This document shows, in pieces, positions 32,352 to 40,083 of a DNA stretch of 49,980 bases. How positions within the stretch are numbered: position 1 is the first letter of the stretch; each line of letters starts with the position of its first letter. The position numbers and the translations under genes were made by a program. The stretch covers positions 1 to 49,980 of the forward strand of contig JARSSO010000050.1 in NCBI GenBank assembly GCA_029624765.1, written 5' to 3'. The stretch comes from Candidatus Contendibacter sp. GTDB lineage: Bacteria > Pseudomonadota > Gammaproteobacteria > Competibacterales > Competibacteraceae. A model generated the notes under the pieces. That model was not told where the DNA came from and did not search any database. It saw only the letters and a list, made by a program, of their open reading frames with translations.

Positions 32352-32744
32352 ATGGACTCGAAAACAATTCGTCACCAGAACCTGCTGTTGCTGTTCGCGC
32401 GCTACCGCACCCAGAAGGACTTTGCGGAGGCGCTGAACGTCAGCGCCCAACGCATCGGTCACCTGATCAACGCCACCAAGGCGATTGGCGACGCCACCGC
32501 TCGGCAACTCGAACAGCTTCACGGCTTGCCGCCGGGCTGGATGGACGTGCCGCACGGCGCGGAGGACGCCGCGACGCCCTACGCGCCGCTGCCGCTGTCG
32601 GACGACCGGCGCCGGCTGCTCGCCGACTACGACCAGATGACGCCGGTCTACCAGGCGCTGGCGCGCGAGGCGGTCGCGGCATTCCTGGCGCTGGAACGGT
32701 CGCGCCTGGCACCGGGGGTTTCGCACGTTCACCAGGAATCCTGA
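32352..32744 (+). CDS. CI-like helix-turn-helix regulator
   Basis: A 130-residue protein. NLLLLFARYRTQKDFAEALN and SAQRIGHLINATKAIGDATARQLEQ form a Xre/CI-type helix-turn-helix, followed by LPPGWMD, a usual end of this domain. The C-terminus (RRRLLADYDQMTPVYQALAREAVAAFLAL) is helical and could dimerise. No LexA-like self-cleavage peptidase domain is present, so it cannot be induced in the classical SOS manner. It is divergent from the Cro-like gene. Confidence 0.8.
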   Translation: MDSKTIRHQNLLLLFARYRTQKDFAEALNVSAQRIGHLINATKAIGDATARQLEQLHGLPPGWMDVPHGAEDAATPYAPLPLSDDRRRLLADYDQMTPVYQALAREAVAAFLALERSRLAPGVSHVHQES

Positions 32745-32752
32745 GTAGTGGT

Positions 32753-32770
32753 CGCGCCGTCCTTGGCGCG
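32753..32770. repeat. Intergenic hairpin with six-base loop
   Basis: CGCGCC (32753-32758) and GGCGCG (32765-32770) flank loop GTCCTT. It lies between the convergent ends of the genes at 32744 and 32784. On the minus strand the loop reads AAGGAC. Confidence 0.55.
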
Positions 32771-32783
32771 GTGAAGGGGATGC

Positions 32784-32966
32784 CTACTGTTGCCATTTGC
32801 CGTCTTCGTAGCGCAGATCGAGCACGGTGTTTTCGTACTCTTCGCGCGTGACTTCCTCAAAGTCGTATGGGGTCAGCCGTTCGCAGGTGGGAGCTTCGGC
32901 CTCAGTCGCCTCGTACAGACTGCCGTGGATTCCGAACCGGTGTTTTTTGTGGATGTAGTACGGCAT
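32784..32966 (-). CDS. Small hypothetical protein
   Basis: A 60-residue acidic protein starting MPYYIHKKHRFGIHGSLYEA. No family is recognised. The ATG at 32966 has CGGAGAA upstream. A longer frame from 33065 overlaps the nuclease gene and is less likely. It is part of the leftward early operon. Confidence 0.6.
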   Translation of the reverse strand: MPYYIHKKHRFGIHGSLYEATEAEAPTCERLTPYDFEEVTREEYENTVLDLRYEDGKWQQ

Positions 32967-33006
32967 GGCGCGTTCTCCGTCGAGAGCCATCCGTGGCAGG
33001 GTGGGT

Positions 33007-33810
33007 TTATAGGGCAAGTTCACCGACCGGCAACTCAAATCGGCGCTGGGTGGCGACAGGGCCAAACATCAGCGGATCGTCGTCCTCCTCGGCGGGTTCG
33101 GCTTCTGGCCAGTCGTTCGCCCGCCAGCATTCATCAAACCGGGCCAGGGCGGTTTGCCACTGCTCGCGGCCAGCCCGAAGCTGGGCGAGGGTGAGAGGCA
33201 TCACCGCCACTTGCAGCGGTTCGCGGGTCTGGACAAAAACGAATGTTGCGCCCAGCGACTTTGAGAGATCGCAATAAAACGCCGCGCTCAAGGGATAGCG
33301 ATAACGTTCCATCGCCGTCTCAACCGCTGCAAGGTTCCACGTTGTTTTCAGTTCCACTACGTGCCGCTTGCTCTCGTGGTGAACGTCCAACCGCCCTTTG
33401 AGCGGGAGCAATCCGCTGGCCCTGGGCTGAATGATGGTACGTTCCTTTTTCCCGTGGCGTAGCAGCTTCCGGGCTATCGGGTTGGCTTGCAGGGCCGCGA
33501 CGACGGCCCGGGCGCGGTCCAGTTCGGCGGGGCGGATCGGCGTCCAGCCTTGCGCCTGCGTCCATTCCCATTCGGCCTTACCGTTGCGGGAGCGGCGGTC
33601 TTCGGGGATAACGCGGAATTCCTGCGTGAACTGGCGCGGCGTCAGCGCCAGGCTGTGAACCAGCGTCCCGAACCGCATCGGGTCGGTCGGCTCCTCGGCG
33701 GGCCGTTGCGGGTCCAGATACTTCCGCCAGCAGGCGGCGGGGCTGCGCAGCATCTCAATCAGCCAGTGCGAGGAAATACCTTGCAGGTTTTGGTAATCGC
33801 GGTTGTTCAT
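33007..33810 (-). CDS. RecE/DUF3799-like PD-(D/E)XK exonuclease
   Basis: A 267-residue protein with the layout of phage-type exonuclease VIII/DUF3799: GISSHWLIEMLRSPAACWRKYL, then MRFGTLVHSLAL, and the catalytic part PLKGRLDVHHESKRHVVELKTT, in which Asp and Glu-x-Lys form the PD-(D/E)XK metal site. LSAAFYCDLSKSLG follows as the conserved helix with Tyr. Such nucleases resect double-strand ends for single-strand annealing. No RecT-type annealing protein is obvious nearby. GGAGG precedes the ATG at 33810. It points to a phage-like recombination module. Confidence 0.82.
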   Translation of the reverse strand: MNNRDYQNLQGISSHWLIEMLRSPAACWRKYLDPQRPAEEPTDPMRFGTLVHSLALTPRQFTQEFRVIPEDRRSRNGKAEWEWTQAQGWTPIRPAELDRARAVVAALQANPIARKLLRHGKKERTIIQPRASGLLPLKGRLDVHHESKRHVVELKTTWNLAAVETAMERYRYPLSAAFYCDLSKSLGATFVFVQTREPLQVAVMPLTLAQLRAGREQWQTALARFDECWRANDWPEAEPAEEDDDPLMFGPVATQRRFELPVGELAL

Positions 33811-33842
33811 GTGGCCTCCAAGCGGCGCAATAGTCGCCAAAG

Positions 33843-33866
33843 TACCGCGCCAGTCATGGCGCGGTA
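33843..33866. repeat. Intergenic hairpin, 9-bp stem with six-base loop
   Basis: TACCGCGCC (33843-33851) and GGCGCGGTA (33858-33866) pair perfectly around AGTCAT. It fills the gap between the nuclease gene and the gene upstream of it. Confidence 0.6.
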
Positions 33867-33877
33867 GGTCGCGGGGG

Positions 33878-34189
33878 TTATAAGTGCGTATCCAGTCCAG
33901 TGATCTGCGTGAATATCCGCTGGAGGTCTTCGCAATAAATATCGTCAAGCTCTGCAACGACATCGATTGCGAAAGTGGGCGCTCCTTCCTGTCGGAAAAA
34001 TTTCATCCGGTAGGTGTCGCTTGGCTCAAGATAAATGCCGACTTTGTTAATCCGGTTTTGGGTTAAATTTTCCGGTAACCTAAAGATTAAAGCGTTCTCT
34101 TCGGTCACAAGATTTTTGGCTCCGGTCATAGCGATAAACCGGTTTCCACCTAGTTGTTGCAAAATGGTAGTCGCTATCGTTTTTGACAT
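33878..34189 (-). CDS. Hypothetical phage-like protein
   Basis: A 103-residue protein: TILQQLGGNRFIAMTGAKNL, FRLPENLTQNRINKVGIYL, DTYRMKFFRQ and CEDLQRIFTQITGL. This is a recurring phage/plasmid early protein of unknown function; the beta-rich centre suggests a small nucleic-acid-associated fold, which is speculative. TTGGAG precedes the ATG at 34189. A longer frame to 34276 would overlap the next gene upstream. Confidence 0.6.
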   Translation of the reverse strand: MSKTIATTILQQLGGNRFIAMTGAKNLVTEENALIFRLPENLTQNRINKVGIYLEPSDTYRMKFFRQEGAPTFAIDVVAELDDIYCEDLQRIFTQITGLDTHL

Positions 34190-34209
34190 GGGTCTTTTCT
34201 CCAAAAAGT

Positions 34210-34225
34210 GCGCCCTCCTTGGCGC
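34210..34225. repeat. Intergenic hairpin with six-base loop
   Basis: GCGCC (34210-34214) and GGCGC (34221-34225) flank CTCCTT. On the minus strand the loop reads AAGGAG, a perfect Shine-Dalgarno sequence held in a loop about 20 bases before the ATG at 34189. Confidence 0.5.
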
Positions 34226-34235
34226 TGCGATTGGG

Positions 34236-34772
34236 TTATTTGCCGCCGTTGCCGTTATCGGCGGGCTTCGATTCAATGAGCCGGATAAACTCCGGCTTGT
34301 AATGCAGTTGTCGGAATTGCGCGATGGCGTCGGCGTATTTGCCGGCGCTCACAACCTCAAACTCCACCGCGAAATAGCCGTTGCCGTTGGCGCGGCTGGC
34401 GCGCTTGCACATGTGCGCCCGAATCGTTTTACCTAAAAGCGACTCGCCTTTAAGGCGGTACGTCCGGCGCAATTCCTCGAACTGGTCGAGGCTTTCGGTC
34501 TTGAACAAGATCGAGGATAAGACCCCTTCTGGATCGATAAACAGAAGGGCAAGCCAATTTTGGAGCGGGTATCCAAAAAACTCCCCTTCCGAGATTTGAG
34601 CGCCGACTAACTCCATGTCGAGTTTGGATCCGCGAAAGTTGCTCGCGCCGATCTTGAATTGTCCCGCTTGGCAGTCAGGCCGCCATTGCCGTACTGAATC
34701 CGCCATAATTTGGCCGGGTTCCGGTTTGGTTACATCATTAAGGCTAATCTCGTTCATGTTGCCCATTTTCAT
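34236..34772 (-). CDS. Hypothetical protein, plasmid/phage early region
   Basis: A 178-residue mixed alpha/beta protein: GQFKIGASNFRGSKLDMELV, NWLALLFIDPEGVLSSILFKTESL, LGKTIRAHMCKRAS and FAVEFEVVSAGKYADAIAQFRQL. The regular strands suggest a compact fold like single-strand binding proteins, but I cannot assign a family. Three ATG codons (34772, 34766, 34757) are possible starts. A hairpin (34774-34795) covers the only weak Shine-Dalgarno, so translation may be controlled by its folding. Confidence 0.65.
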   Translation of the reverse strand: MKMGNMNEISLNDVTKPEPGQIMADSVRQWRPDCQAGQFKIGASNFRGSKLDMELVGAQISEGEFFGYPLQNWLALLFIDPEGVLSSILFKTESLDQFEELRRTYRLKGESLLGKTIRAHMCKRASRANGNGYFAVEFEVVSAGKYADAIAQFRQLHYKPEFIRLIESKPADNGNGGK

Positions 34773-34773
34773 T

Positions 34774-34795
34774 CGCCCGCCATTGCTGGCGGGCG
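34774..34795. repeat. Intergenic hairpin directly before a start codon
   Basis: CGCCCGCC (34774-34781) and GGCGGGCG (34788-34795) flank ATTGCT. On the minus strand the stem ends one or two bases before the ATG at 34772 and contains the GGCGGG that could act as ribosome binding site. Confidence 0.6.
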
Positions 34796-34805
34796 CCTCA
34801 CCAGG

Positions 34806-34922
34806 TCAGAGTTCAACGATTTCCAGAGCACGCTTCTGAATATTCCAGCGCAAGCGGTAACCGCTCAGGCGCAAGAAATAACAAGCGGTAACAAGCTTCA
34901 TGTCAGGATAGAGCTGGATCAT
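34806..34922 (-). CDS. 38-residue small protein, translationally coupled
   Basis: MIQLYPDMKLVTACYFLRLS followed by a basic amphipathic helix (GYRLRWNIQKRALEIVEL). The ATG overlaps the stop of the preceding gene (ATGA), which is the main reason to accept such a short gene. Function unknown. Confidence 0.55.
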   Translation of the reverse strand: MIQLYPDMKLVTACYFLRLSGYRLRWNIQKRALEIVEL

Positions 34923-35164
34923 TGCACGCTCCCCCAGGTCGGCGTTTCCCAATACCAGCCCGTATCCTGTGCGGGCCGCCCATACGGATAGCGGTGGGTT
35001 TCCTCGGCGCGCTCCTCGTCCGCCAGCCAAGCGCGGCCTTCGGGACTGTTAAGCCATTGATCGAACGCCCGCTGATCTTCGGCTTGGCGCGCGGCGCTCC
35101 AGGTGGCATAGGCGGGATCGGCGGCAAGCAGGGCTTGCCAGTCGGGTTGAGTTGCGGTTAGCAT
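34919..35164 (-). CDS. Small hypothetical protein, Trp-rich
   Basis: An 81-residue protein with five Trp residues: PDWQALLAADPAYATWSAARQ, FDQWLNSPEGRAWLADEER and GWYWETPTWG. It is acidic and helical with an aromatic tail. GAGGTAAAA precedes the ATG at 35164. Overlap with the next gene shows operon membership. There is no known family. Confidence 0.6.
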   Translation of the reverse strand: MLTATQPDWQALLAADPAYATWSAARQAEDQRAFDQWLNSPEGRAWLADEERAEETHRYPYGRPAQDTGWYWETPTWGSVQ

Positions 35165-35207
35165 CGCTTTTACCTCGTTTCGTTCGCACGGTTCGGGGTT
35201 GCAATGG

Positions 35208-35241
35208 GGCGCTCGCGTTGCGACCAACAACGCGAGCGCCT
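35208..35241 (+). terminator. Strong terminator in + orientation inside a leftward operon
   Basis: GGCGCTCGCGTTG (35208-35220) pairs perfectly with CAACGCGAGCGCC (35228-35240), followed on the + strand by TTTTTT. On the minus strand no T-run follows, so it should stop rightward (antisense) transcription, not the operon. For the operon message it is a stable intergenic hairpin. Confidence 0.75.
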
Positions 35242-35245
35242 TTTT

Positions 35246-35434
35246 TCATACGGCCTTGCGTAGCCGTTGCTGTTCGTAATCTTTATGAATAGCCGCATAA
35301 AATGCGTTCATCTTGTCGACCGCTTTCATCAATTCATCTAGCGTTCTCTTGTCGAGAAGATTGTAACGATGAAGGGCAACAACTTCTGATGCTTTTGCGG
35401 CAACTTCGATGAGTGGATTGTGGTCATGGCTCAT
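35246..35434 (-). CDS. Small hypothetical helical protein
   Basis: A 62-residue helical protein: NPLIEVAAKASEVVALHRYN, LDELMKAVDKMNAFYAAIHK and a basic end. It overlaps the upstream gene as ATGA. No family was recognised; a small DNA-mimic or regulatory helix bundle is possible. Confidence 0.6.
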   Translation of the reverse strand: MSHDHNPLIEVAAKASEVVALHRYNLLDKRTLDELMKAVDKMNAFYAAIHKDYEQQRLRKAV

Positions 35435-35790
35435 AATGGCACTCCGGGGTAATTAGTTGGAAAGTTGTATTCAATACGAGCAGGCTCATTCATGACATCA
35501 TTCCAGTTCTCCTCTACCAGGGCCGCGTTAATTTCTTCGGCCAGCGCCTTAATTGAACTTCCACGCAAAAACTTGGTGATTTCCAGCGTGATGTATTCGG
35601 GAAAGGTCACTTTGTGATAAGAACCATCCGGGTGATAAACCACATCGCCGCGTTGAGCGACGCAGCGTTTCAAGGTCACGCTGCCAATCAAAATCCCTTC
35701 TGGGCCACTACCATCGATTTCGTATTCGATGATTGCGGGCATGGGGACGCCAGCAAGTTCTAAAGTGGTTTCGTATTTATCTATGTTCAT
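35431..35790 (-). CDS. Hypothetical protein, first gene of the phage-like operon
   Basis: A 119-residue protein: TTLELAGVPMPAIIEYEIDG, GSVTLKRCVAQRGDVVYHPD, FPEYITLEITKFLRGSSIKA and NWNDVMNEPARIEYNF. The beta-rich start with a helical centre is protein-like, and the AT content is higher than in later genes. AGGGG precedes the ATG. A near-consensus promoter overlapping a palindrome lies 65-95 bases upstream. It is the entry gene of the 31.4-35.8 kb operon. Confidence 0.65.
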   Translation of the reverse strand: MNIDKYETTLELAGVPMPAIIEYEIDGSGPEGILIGSVTLKRCVAQRGDVVYHPDGSYHKVTFPEYITLEITKFLRGSSIKALAEEINAALVEENWNDVMNEPARIEYNFPTNYPGVPL

Positions 35791-35855
35791 TGCAAATCCC
35801 CTAGAGAGTGGTTAATCGGTTTCCTATCGCAAACTCAATGACTCCAATGTAGAGA

Positions 35856-35884
35856 ATTCTACCAAAAAGGTAGAGAAAAGTAAA
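35856..35884 (-). promoter_or_regulatory. Promoter and overlapping operator of the leftward operon
   Basis: On the minus strand TTTACT (35884-35879) and TAGAAT (35861-35856) are separated by exactly 17 bases, a good sigma-70 pair. The spacer and -10 overlap an inverted repeat on the + strand, TTCTACC (35857-35863), AAAAA, GGTAGAGAA (35869-35877). A repressor bound there would block the promoter. Further GTAGAG copies lie at 35849-35854 and 35917-35922. Confidence 0.7.
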
Positions 35885-35929
35885 TAATAATTATTTATAA
35901 AGCTAAACCGAATAGGTAGAGTTCAGCAG

Positions 35930-37140
35930 GAAAAAACGCGGGGGAACTTGCGAGAAACAGCGGGAAAGCCGCCGCGCCAGCGGCGGCAAAAAGAGGGGCG
36001 CGACTAACCCAACAAGAACCCGCGCGCCCAGACGCCAGCGGGCGCGGCGGGCCGCCAGACACCCCAGGGCGGGAGGGCGGAAAACCCGCAAGGGAACACG
36101 ACCAGGGGCAAACCGAGACCAGCCGCGAACGCGGCGGACGCCCACGACCCAGAACCGGACCCACAGAAACACGACGACGACGACGAGGACGGCAGCAAAC
36201 CGGGCGAGCAAGGGGAGGAGGGGAACACGACCAGACCGGAACCGGGGCCACCAGCGGCCACGGCGCGCACCAGCGCCACCGAGCGGGCGGCAAACGCACC
36301 GCGACCGGAGCCAAACGCCGAGGCCGCGAACACCACCGCGCCAGGGGCCGCCGCGCGCACGAAGAGATCCGCGCCCGGCGCGCACCCGACCGCCACCGAC
36401 CGGCCACCGGCCAGCACCGACCGCACCACGCCGGCCACCAGGGGCCGGAAGGCCACCGGCAAGCGGCGGCCACCGGAAAACCCGACCACGGCGGGGGCGG
36501 GAAACAGGGACACGACTACGCCCCAGCGGACAACGACCGGCCGCAGCGCGCCGCAAACACGGCGGCCAAGCGGCGCGACGCGCCACCCCGGCACACCGGA
36601 ACCGGCGGCGGCGCAACGGGAACGGACACCACCCACGAGGGCGGAAGGCCAGCGGCGGCGGGCACCGAGCGAACGGCGCAAAAGGAAACCAGGCGGCCCG
36701 AACGGGCGAACCGGCCACCCCAGGACGCCGAAAACCGGGCCGCAGCGGCAAACGAGGAAAACCGCACGACGGCGACAAACCCGGAAAAGGCGCGCGACGA
36801 GGGGCGGAAGGAAACGCCCAGCGCACCACCCGCCCAGGGCGCGAACGCGAAGCGAGCAGAACGGACCACCGACGACGGGAACGGCGCAAACGAGAACCGA
36901 GAACGAGCCACGAGACACCCCCAAGAGACCAGACCAGAGACACCAGGCCGAAAACCGACCCGACCCGACACCCCGGCGACCGGCCCGCCGACCCGACCCG
37001 ACCCGGCGCAATGGGCGCGAAGCGGCGAAGCGAACCCTTGCGCCGGGTCGGGCGGGGCGGCATCGGGCAAACCGAGGGCACGAACCGAAGAGAACAGCGA
37101 AAAAGGCGAACGGGGGAGCTAGGAAACACCCACAAGGTGA
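35930..37140. other. Thymine-depleted GC-rich island I
   Basis: From 36006 to 37011 (1,006 bases) the + strand has only two T residues (36368 and 36517). Stretches 36006-36367 and 36518-37011 have none. A is common, so the bias is strand-specific. Because stops need T on the + strand or A on the minus strand, all six frames are almost open; the long minus-strand frames here are therefore artefacts and would encode proteins without Lys, Asp, Glu, Asn, Gln, His, Tyr or Ile. No repeats, rRNA, tRNA or known element explain it. A small hairpin (35968-35987) lies near the left edge. Confidence 0.85.
35968..35987. repeat. Hairpin at the left edge of island I
   Basis: GCCGCCGC (35968-35975) and GCGGCGGC (35980-35987) pair perfectly with loop GCCA. 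On the minus strand TTTCCC follows, a weak terminator at best. Confidence 0.45.
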
Positions 37141-37825
37141 TCCCGTGGTTAAAGCGGGGAAACGTGCGTGATTAGTCTTTTCGCGTTGCATCTGCCGCGA
37201 ACCGGGTTTTCACCTCGCGCGGGGCGGAACGCGCCGCGCCTCCCGGTCGGGCGCTGATCCACGCTCAGGGCGCGCGGGCGCCGCGTAGCCAGCCGGCGCG
37301 ACCCCACCCACCCCGGTTCGGGTGAAGAGGGGATCGGTGGCGGTGCGCGGGGTTTTCGCCCACGGGTTTTCAGCCCCGCGCGCCGCCGATTGCTCCACCC
37401 AAAGGCGGCGCGCGGGGCTGGGCCGCCAAGCGGGGGACGCGCGGAACCACGACCGCCGCAGAGTCTCGGCGCCCGTGGCCGGGTGCCGCGAGTGTCGAGC
37501 GGCCCGGCCACGACGCGCCGCATCCAAAAGCGCCCCTCGCGCGAAGGCCCCTGACTCAGGTTCGGCAGCCTGGGCGTTTGCCATGAATAGCGAACCGTGG
37601 GGTGGGGTTCAGCGCAAGAAATGCGTGTCGCGCTGGAAGATTTGGGTTGCGGGCCGTTCGGCGCGGACAGCGACAGCGCGGGTCGGTTGCTGCCAGGCGC
37701 TGGTTTAACCCCGACGGTCCGTACCACCAGGAATGGCATTTTTGGAAATGGAGTGCTATGGAGGGATAACGACAGGTCAAGAGGCAGCGCAGCCCCTGAC
37801 GGGTGGGACGCAAGGTGACCCGGTG
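37141..37825. other. GC-rich non-coding interval with a 15-bp palindrome
   Basis: T becomes normal again after about 37125. Long frames exist on both strands, but they are Arg/Ala/Pro-rich with no domain. The main structure is the palindrome at 37373-37418. The stretch may hold the promoter of the membrane protein gene at 37826. Confidence 0.5.
37373..37418. repeat. Perfect 15-bp GC-only inverted repeat
   Basis: GCCCCGCGCGCCGCC (37373-37387) and GGCGGCGCGCGGGGC (37404-37418) pair perfectly with a 16-base loop. The stem is entirely G and C, and no T-run follows. It could be a cruciform or protein-binding site. Confidence 0.75.
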
Positions 37826-38239
37826 ATGAAAGCTCCGCATGGAAAACTGCCCATCCGCCGCGTGATCGGCGGGGTCCTCTGCGGCTTACCGCTGGCGCTG
37901 ACGCTGGCCTGCGTCTTCTGGATCCGAGCGCTTCCCCCCGCAACCGTGGCGATGGGTGGGGTTCTAGCCACCATCGCCGTCCTGATTGGATGCCTTAACC
38001 TCTACCTGGCTTACCTGCGCCCCTGGCGGTATCGGCGCCAGCGGGGTTCCCTGGAGGGCTACCGCTATGTTTCGGGGCTGCCGCTGGTGGGCACCCTGTT
38101 CCAAGTGGCCGGCTGTCTGATCGCCTTTGGCAGTCCAACCGTCGGTTTCATTGGCGGCCTGGCGGGGCTGCTCGATGTCGGTGGCGTGCCGTGGATTCCC
38201 GTGCTCACCTGGCAAGACCGTTCCTTATGGGGGGATTGA
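37826..38239 (+). CDS. Integral membrane protein
   Basis: A 137-residue protein with four hydrophobic helices: VIGGVLCGLPLALTLACVFW (~13-32), TVAMGGVLATIAVLIGCLNLYLAYL (~40-64), LPLVGTLFQVAGCLIAFG (~85-102) and VGFIGGLAGLLDVGGVPWIPVL (~106-127). The loop between helices 2 and 3 is basic (RPWRYRRQRGS), placing it in the cytoplasm. No family is named. AAGGTG lies upstream of the ATG. It is one of only two real genes between the two T-depleted islands. Confidence 0.7.
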   Translation: MKAPHGKLPIRRVIGGVLCGLPLALTLACVFWIRALPPATVAMGGVLATIAVLIGCLNLYLAYLRPWRYRRQRGSLEGYRYVSGLPLVGTLFQVAGCLIAFGSPTVGFIGGLAGLLDVGGVPWIPVLTWQDRSLWGD

Positions 38240-38322
38240 CCCGCCGGGATCGGGTATTCTCCAATCCATCCCGGACCCCGCGCGGGCTAACGTTCGGTCA
38301 CAGCCATCAGGACAGAGCCACC

Positions 38323-38649
38323 ATGTTCGACACGCAACACGCGAGCGGCTACCGGGAATTACTGCCCGGCATCCAGCAGAAGACGCGGGTATTCGGCGAA
38401 AAAACCCTGCTAGCGGAGTTCGTTCTCCGCCGGGGCAGCGCCCTGCCCGTCCACGCGCATCCCTACGAACAGACCGGCTACCTGGTCCAGGGGCGACTTC
38501 GGCTCCGGATCGGCGACCAGGAGTTCGAGGCTCGGGTGGGAGATGCGTGGTGCATACCAGCGAACGTTGATCACGGCGCGCACGCGCTGGAAGACGCCAT
38601 GGCGGTCGAAGTGTTCTCGCCGGTGCGGGAGGATTACCTGCCCCAGTGA
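38323..38649 (+). CDS. Cupin-domain protein
   Basis: A 108-residue single-domain cupin. Motif 1 is RRGSALPVHAHPYEQTGYLVQGRLRL, where two His and a Glu-like position would bind metal, and motif 2 is VGDAWCIPANVDHGAHAL with the last His. Small cupins of this type act as sugar or metabolite isomerases, dioxygenases or sensors; the substrate is unknown. The ATG at 38323 is preceded by ACAGAGCCACC with a weak Shine-Dalgarno. It lies directly left of the second GC-rich island. Confidence 0.8.
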   Translation: MFDTQHASGYRELLPGIQQKTRVFGEKTLLAEFVLRRGSALPVHAHPYEQTGYLVQGRLRLRIGDQEFEARVGDAWCIPANVDHGAHALEDAMAVEVFSPVREDYLPQ

Positions 38650-39518
38650 GGATTGAACGGGGCGGAACGCACGGCGTTAGGGGCAAGCAGTAGAACTGCG
38701 GCCCGCGCCGGGGAAGGCAAAGTCTCGGCCACCCGCGAATCGCGGATGCGGGCGCAACGGCGCGGGCGAAGCCGGCGCGGGTTTGGGTTCGGGCGCCCAC
38801 GCCGGGGATCGGGCGCGGGTGGCGGTCGGCCCCTGGGCGACGCCCCCAGCGCCAGGAGCGACCGCGCTTCACCGCCCGCTGAAACCCGCCACCCGCAACA
38901 GCGCGGGCGCGCGGCGCGCGGGGCGCTCGCCGGGGCCGCCCGCCTGCCGCGTCCCGCCCACTGTCCGTTCGGCGGCGCGCGAACCATGCCATGCCCGATC
39001 CACACGCCAGGGCCGCCAGGCGGTGGAAGACCTTGGCGGGGGCGTAGCCGCCGCCTGATCGCGTTCGGGTGTTGCCGACCGCTCCCCGGCGCGGGGGCGA
39101 AGGACGCGGCGCCGCATGTCTGTTCCGTGCGGCGCCGCGTCCGGAGCCGCCGCGTCCGGCCCGCCGCACCGGGGAGCGCCATCCTGGCCTGGACGGTTGC
39201 GGATCGGCTTCGTGGCCGCCCGAGCGCCGCCGGGAGCGGCGCTGAGCCAGGGAGGGCAAGGGTTCGGTGGCCGCCAAAGCAGCGAAGCGACGAGGAGCAA
39301 GGGAACGAGCCGGCAAAGGCGGTTGCGGCGCTCTGCGCCGCAAAGCGAAGCGGCGCGGGAGGGAGCGCCAGCGACCGGGAGTCGCCGCGAAGCAACCGCC
39401 CGGCGAAGTGGACCGCGGCGACGAGGAGCAAGCGGGACCGTGGCCGCCGTGACGCCCGCTCGGCCGGCGCGACGGCGGGCCGTGGCCGCCGCCCGCTCGG
39501 CTGCTGGGCGCGGCCAAA

Positions 39519-39964
39519 CAGCCGGACGGCCCCGAAGGACCGCCCGACCCCCGGCCGAATCACCAGCCGACGAAGAACACCACGACCACGCACCCGCGAA
39601 CCGCCACCGGCCGGGCACCGAACCACCAGCCACCCGACCAAGGGCACCACAGATCAGAGAACGCGAACCGCGACGCCCGCGCGGCCGACCGGAACACGAA
39701 CGACACCCGCACGACGCCGGACGGCGAGCGGCGGAACCGAACGAACGCAGCCCCGAAACGCCGACCGAACCGAGCGGCAGCCCAGGCAGCCGGAGAAGGC
39801 CAGAGAAGGGAACGAGCGAGACCAGAAACGGCAGAGAAGGACAAGGACACAGGACACCCCCACGAACCAGCAACGCCGAAGCCGGCCAACCCAGCCCCCG
39901 CCGCGCGCCGCGAACGGCCACGAGAGGGCCGGCGAGGGGCCCCCGGCGCAACCGCCGCCAAGGA
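39519..39964. other. Thymine-depleted island II
   Basis: T is found only at 39560 and 39654 between 39519 and 39964, and bases 39655-39964 contain none. The A content is normal, so again only one base on one strand is missing. The polarity (T missing from +) is the same as in island I, but I see no shared sequence between them. Confidence 0.75.
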
Positions 39965-40064
39965 TGGCGGCGTGCGAAGGGCGCCAGGAGGAAGCGCCCC
40001 GCGTTGCGCCGGGGGATACGCCGGGCACAATCAAAAAACCAGCGCGCGCGGCATGAAATAACTC

Positions 40065-40083
40065 GCCCCGCTGGGAGCGGGGC
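40065..40083. repeat. Hairpin right of island II
   Basis: GCCCCGCT (40065-40072) and AGCGGGGC (40076-40083) pair perfectly with a GGG loop. No T-run follows on either strand. Confidence 0.5.

Noticed and set aside
35895..37191. Four long overlapping minus-strand open frames (192-410 codons)
   Set aside because: They are open only because the minus strand lacks A, so stops cannot occur. The products would be Arg/Pro/Gly/Val/Trp-rich and nearly lack Lys, Asp, Glu, Asn, Gln, His, Tyr and Ile.
35930..39964. Diversity-generating retroelement as cause of the T-depleted islands
   Set aside because: No reverse transcriptase or template/variable repeat pair is present, and such mutagenesis would randomise positions, not remove one base completely.
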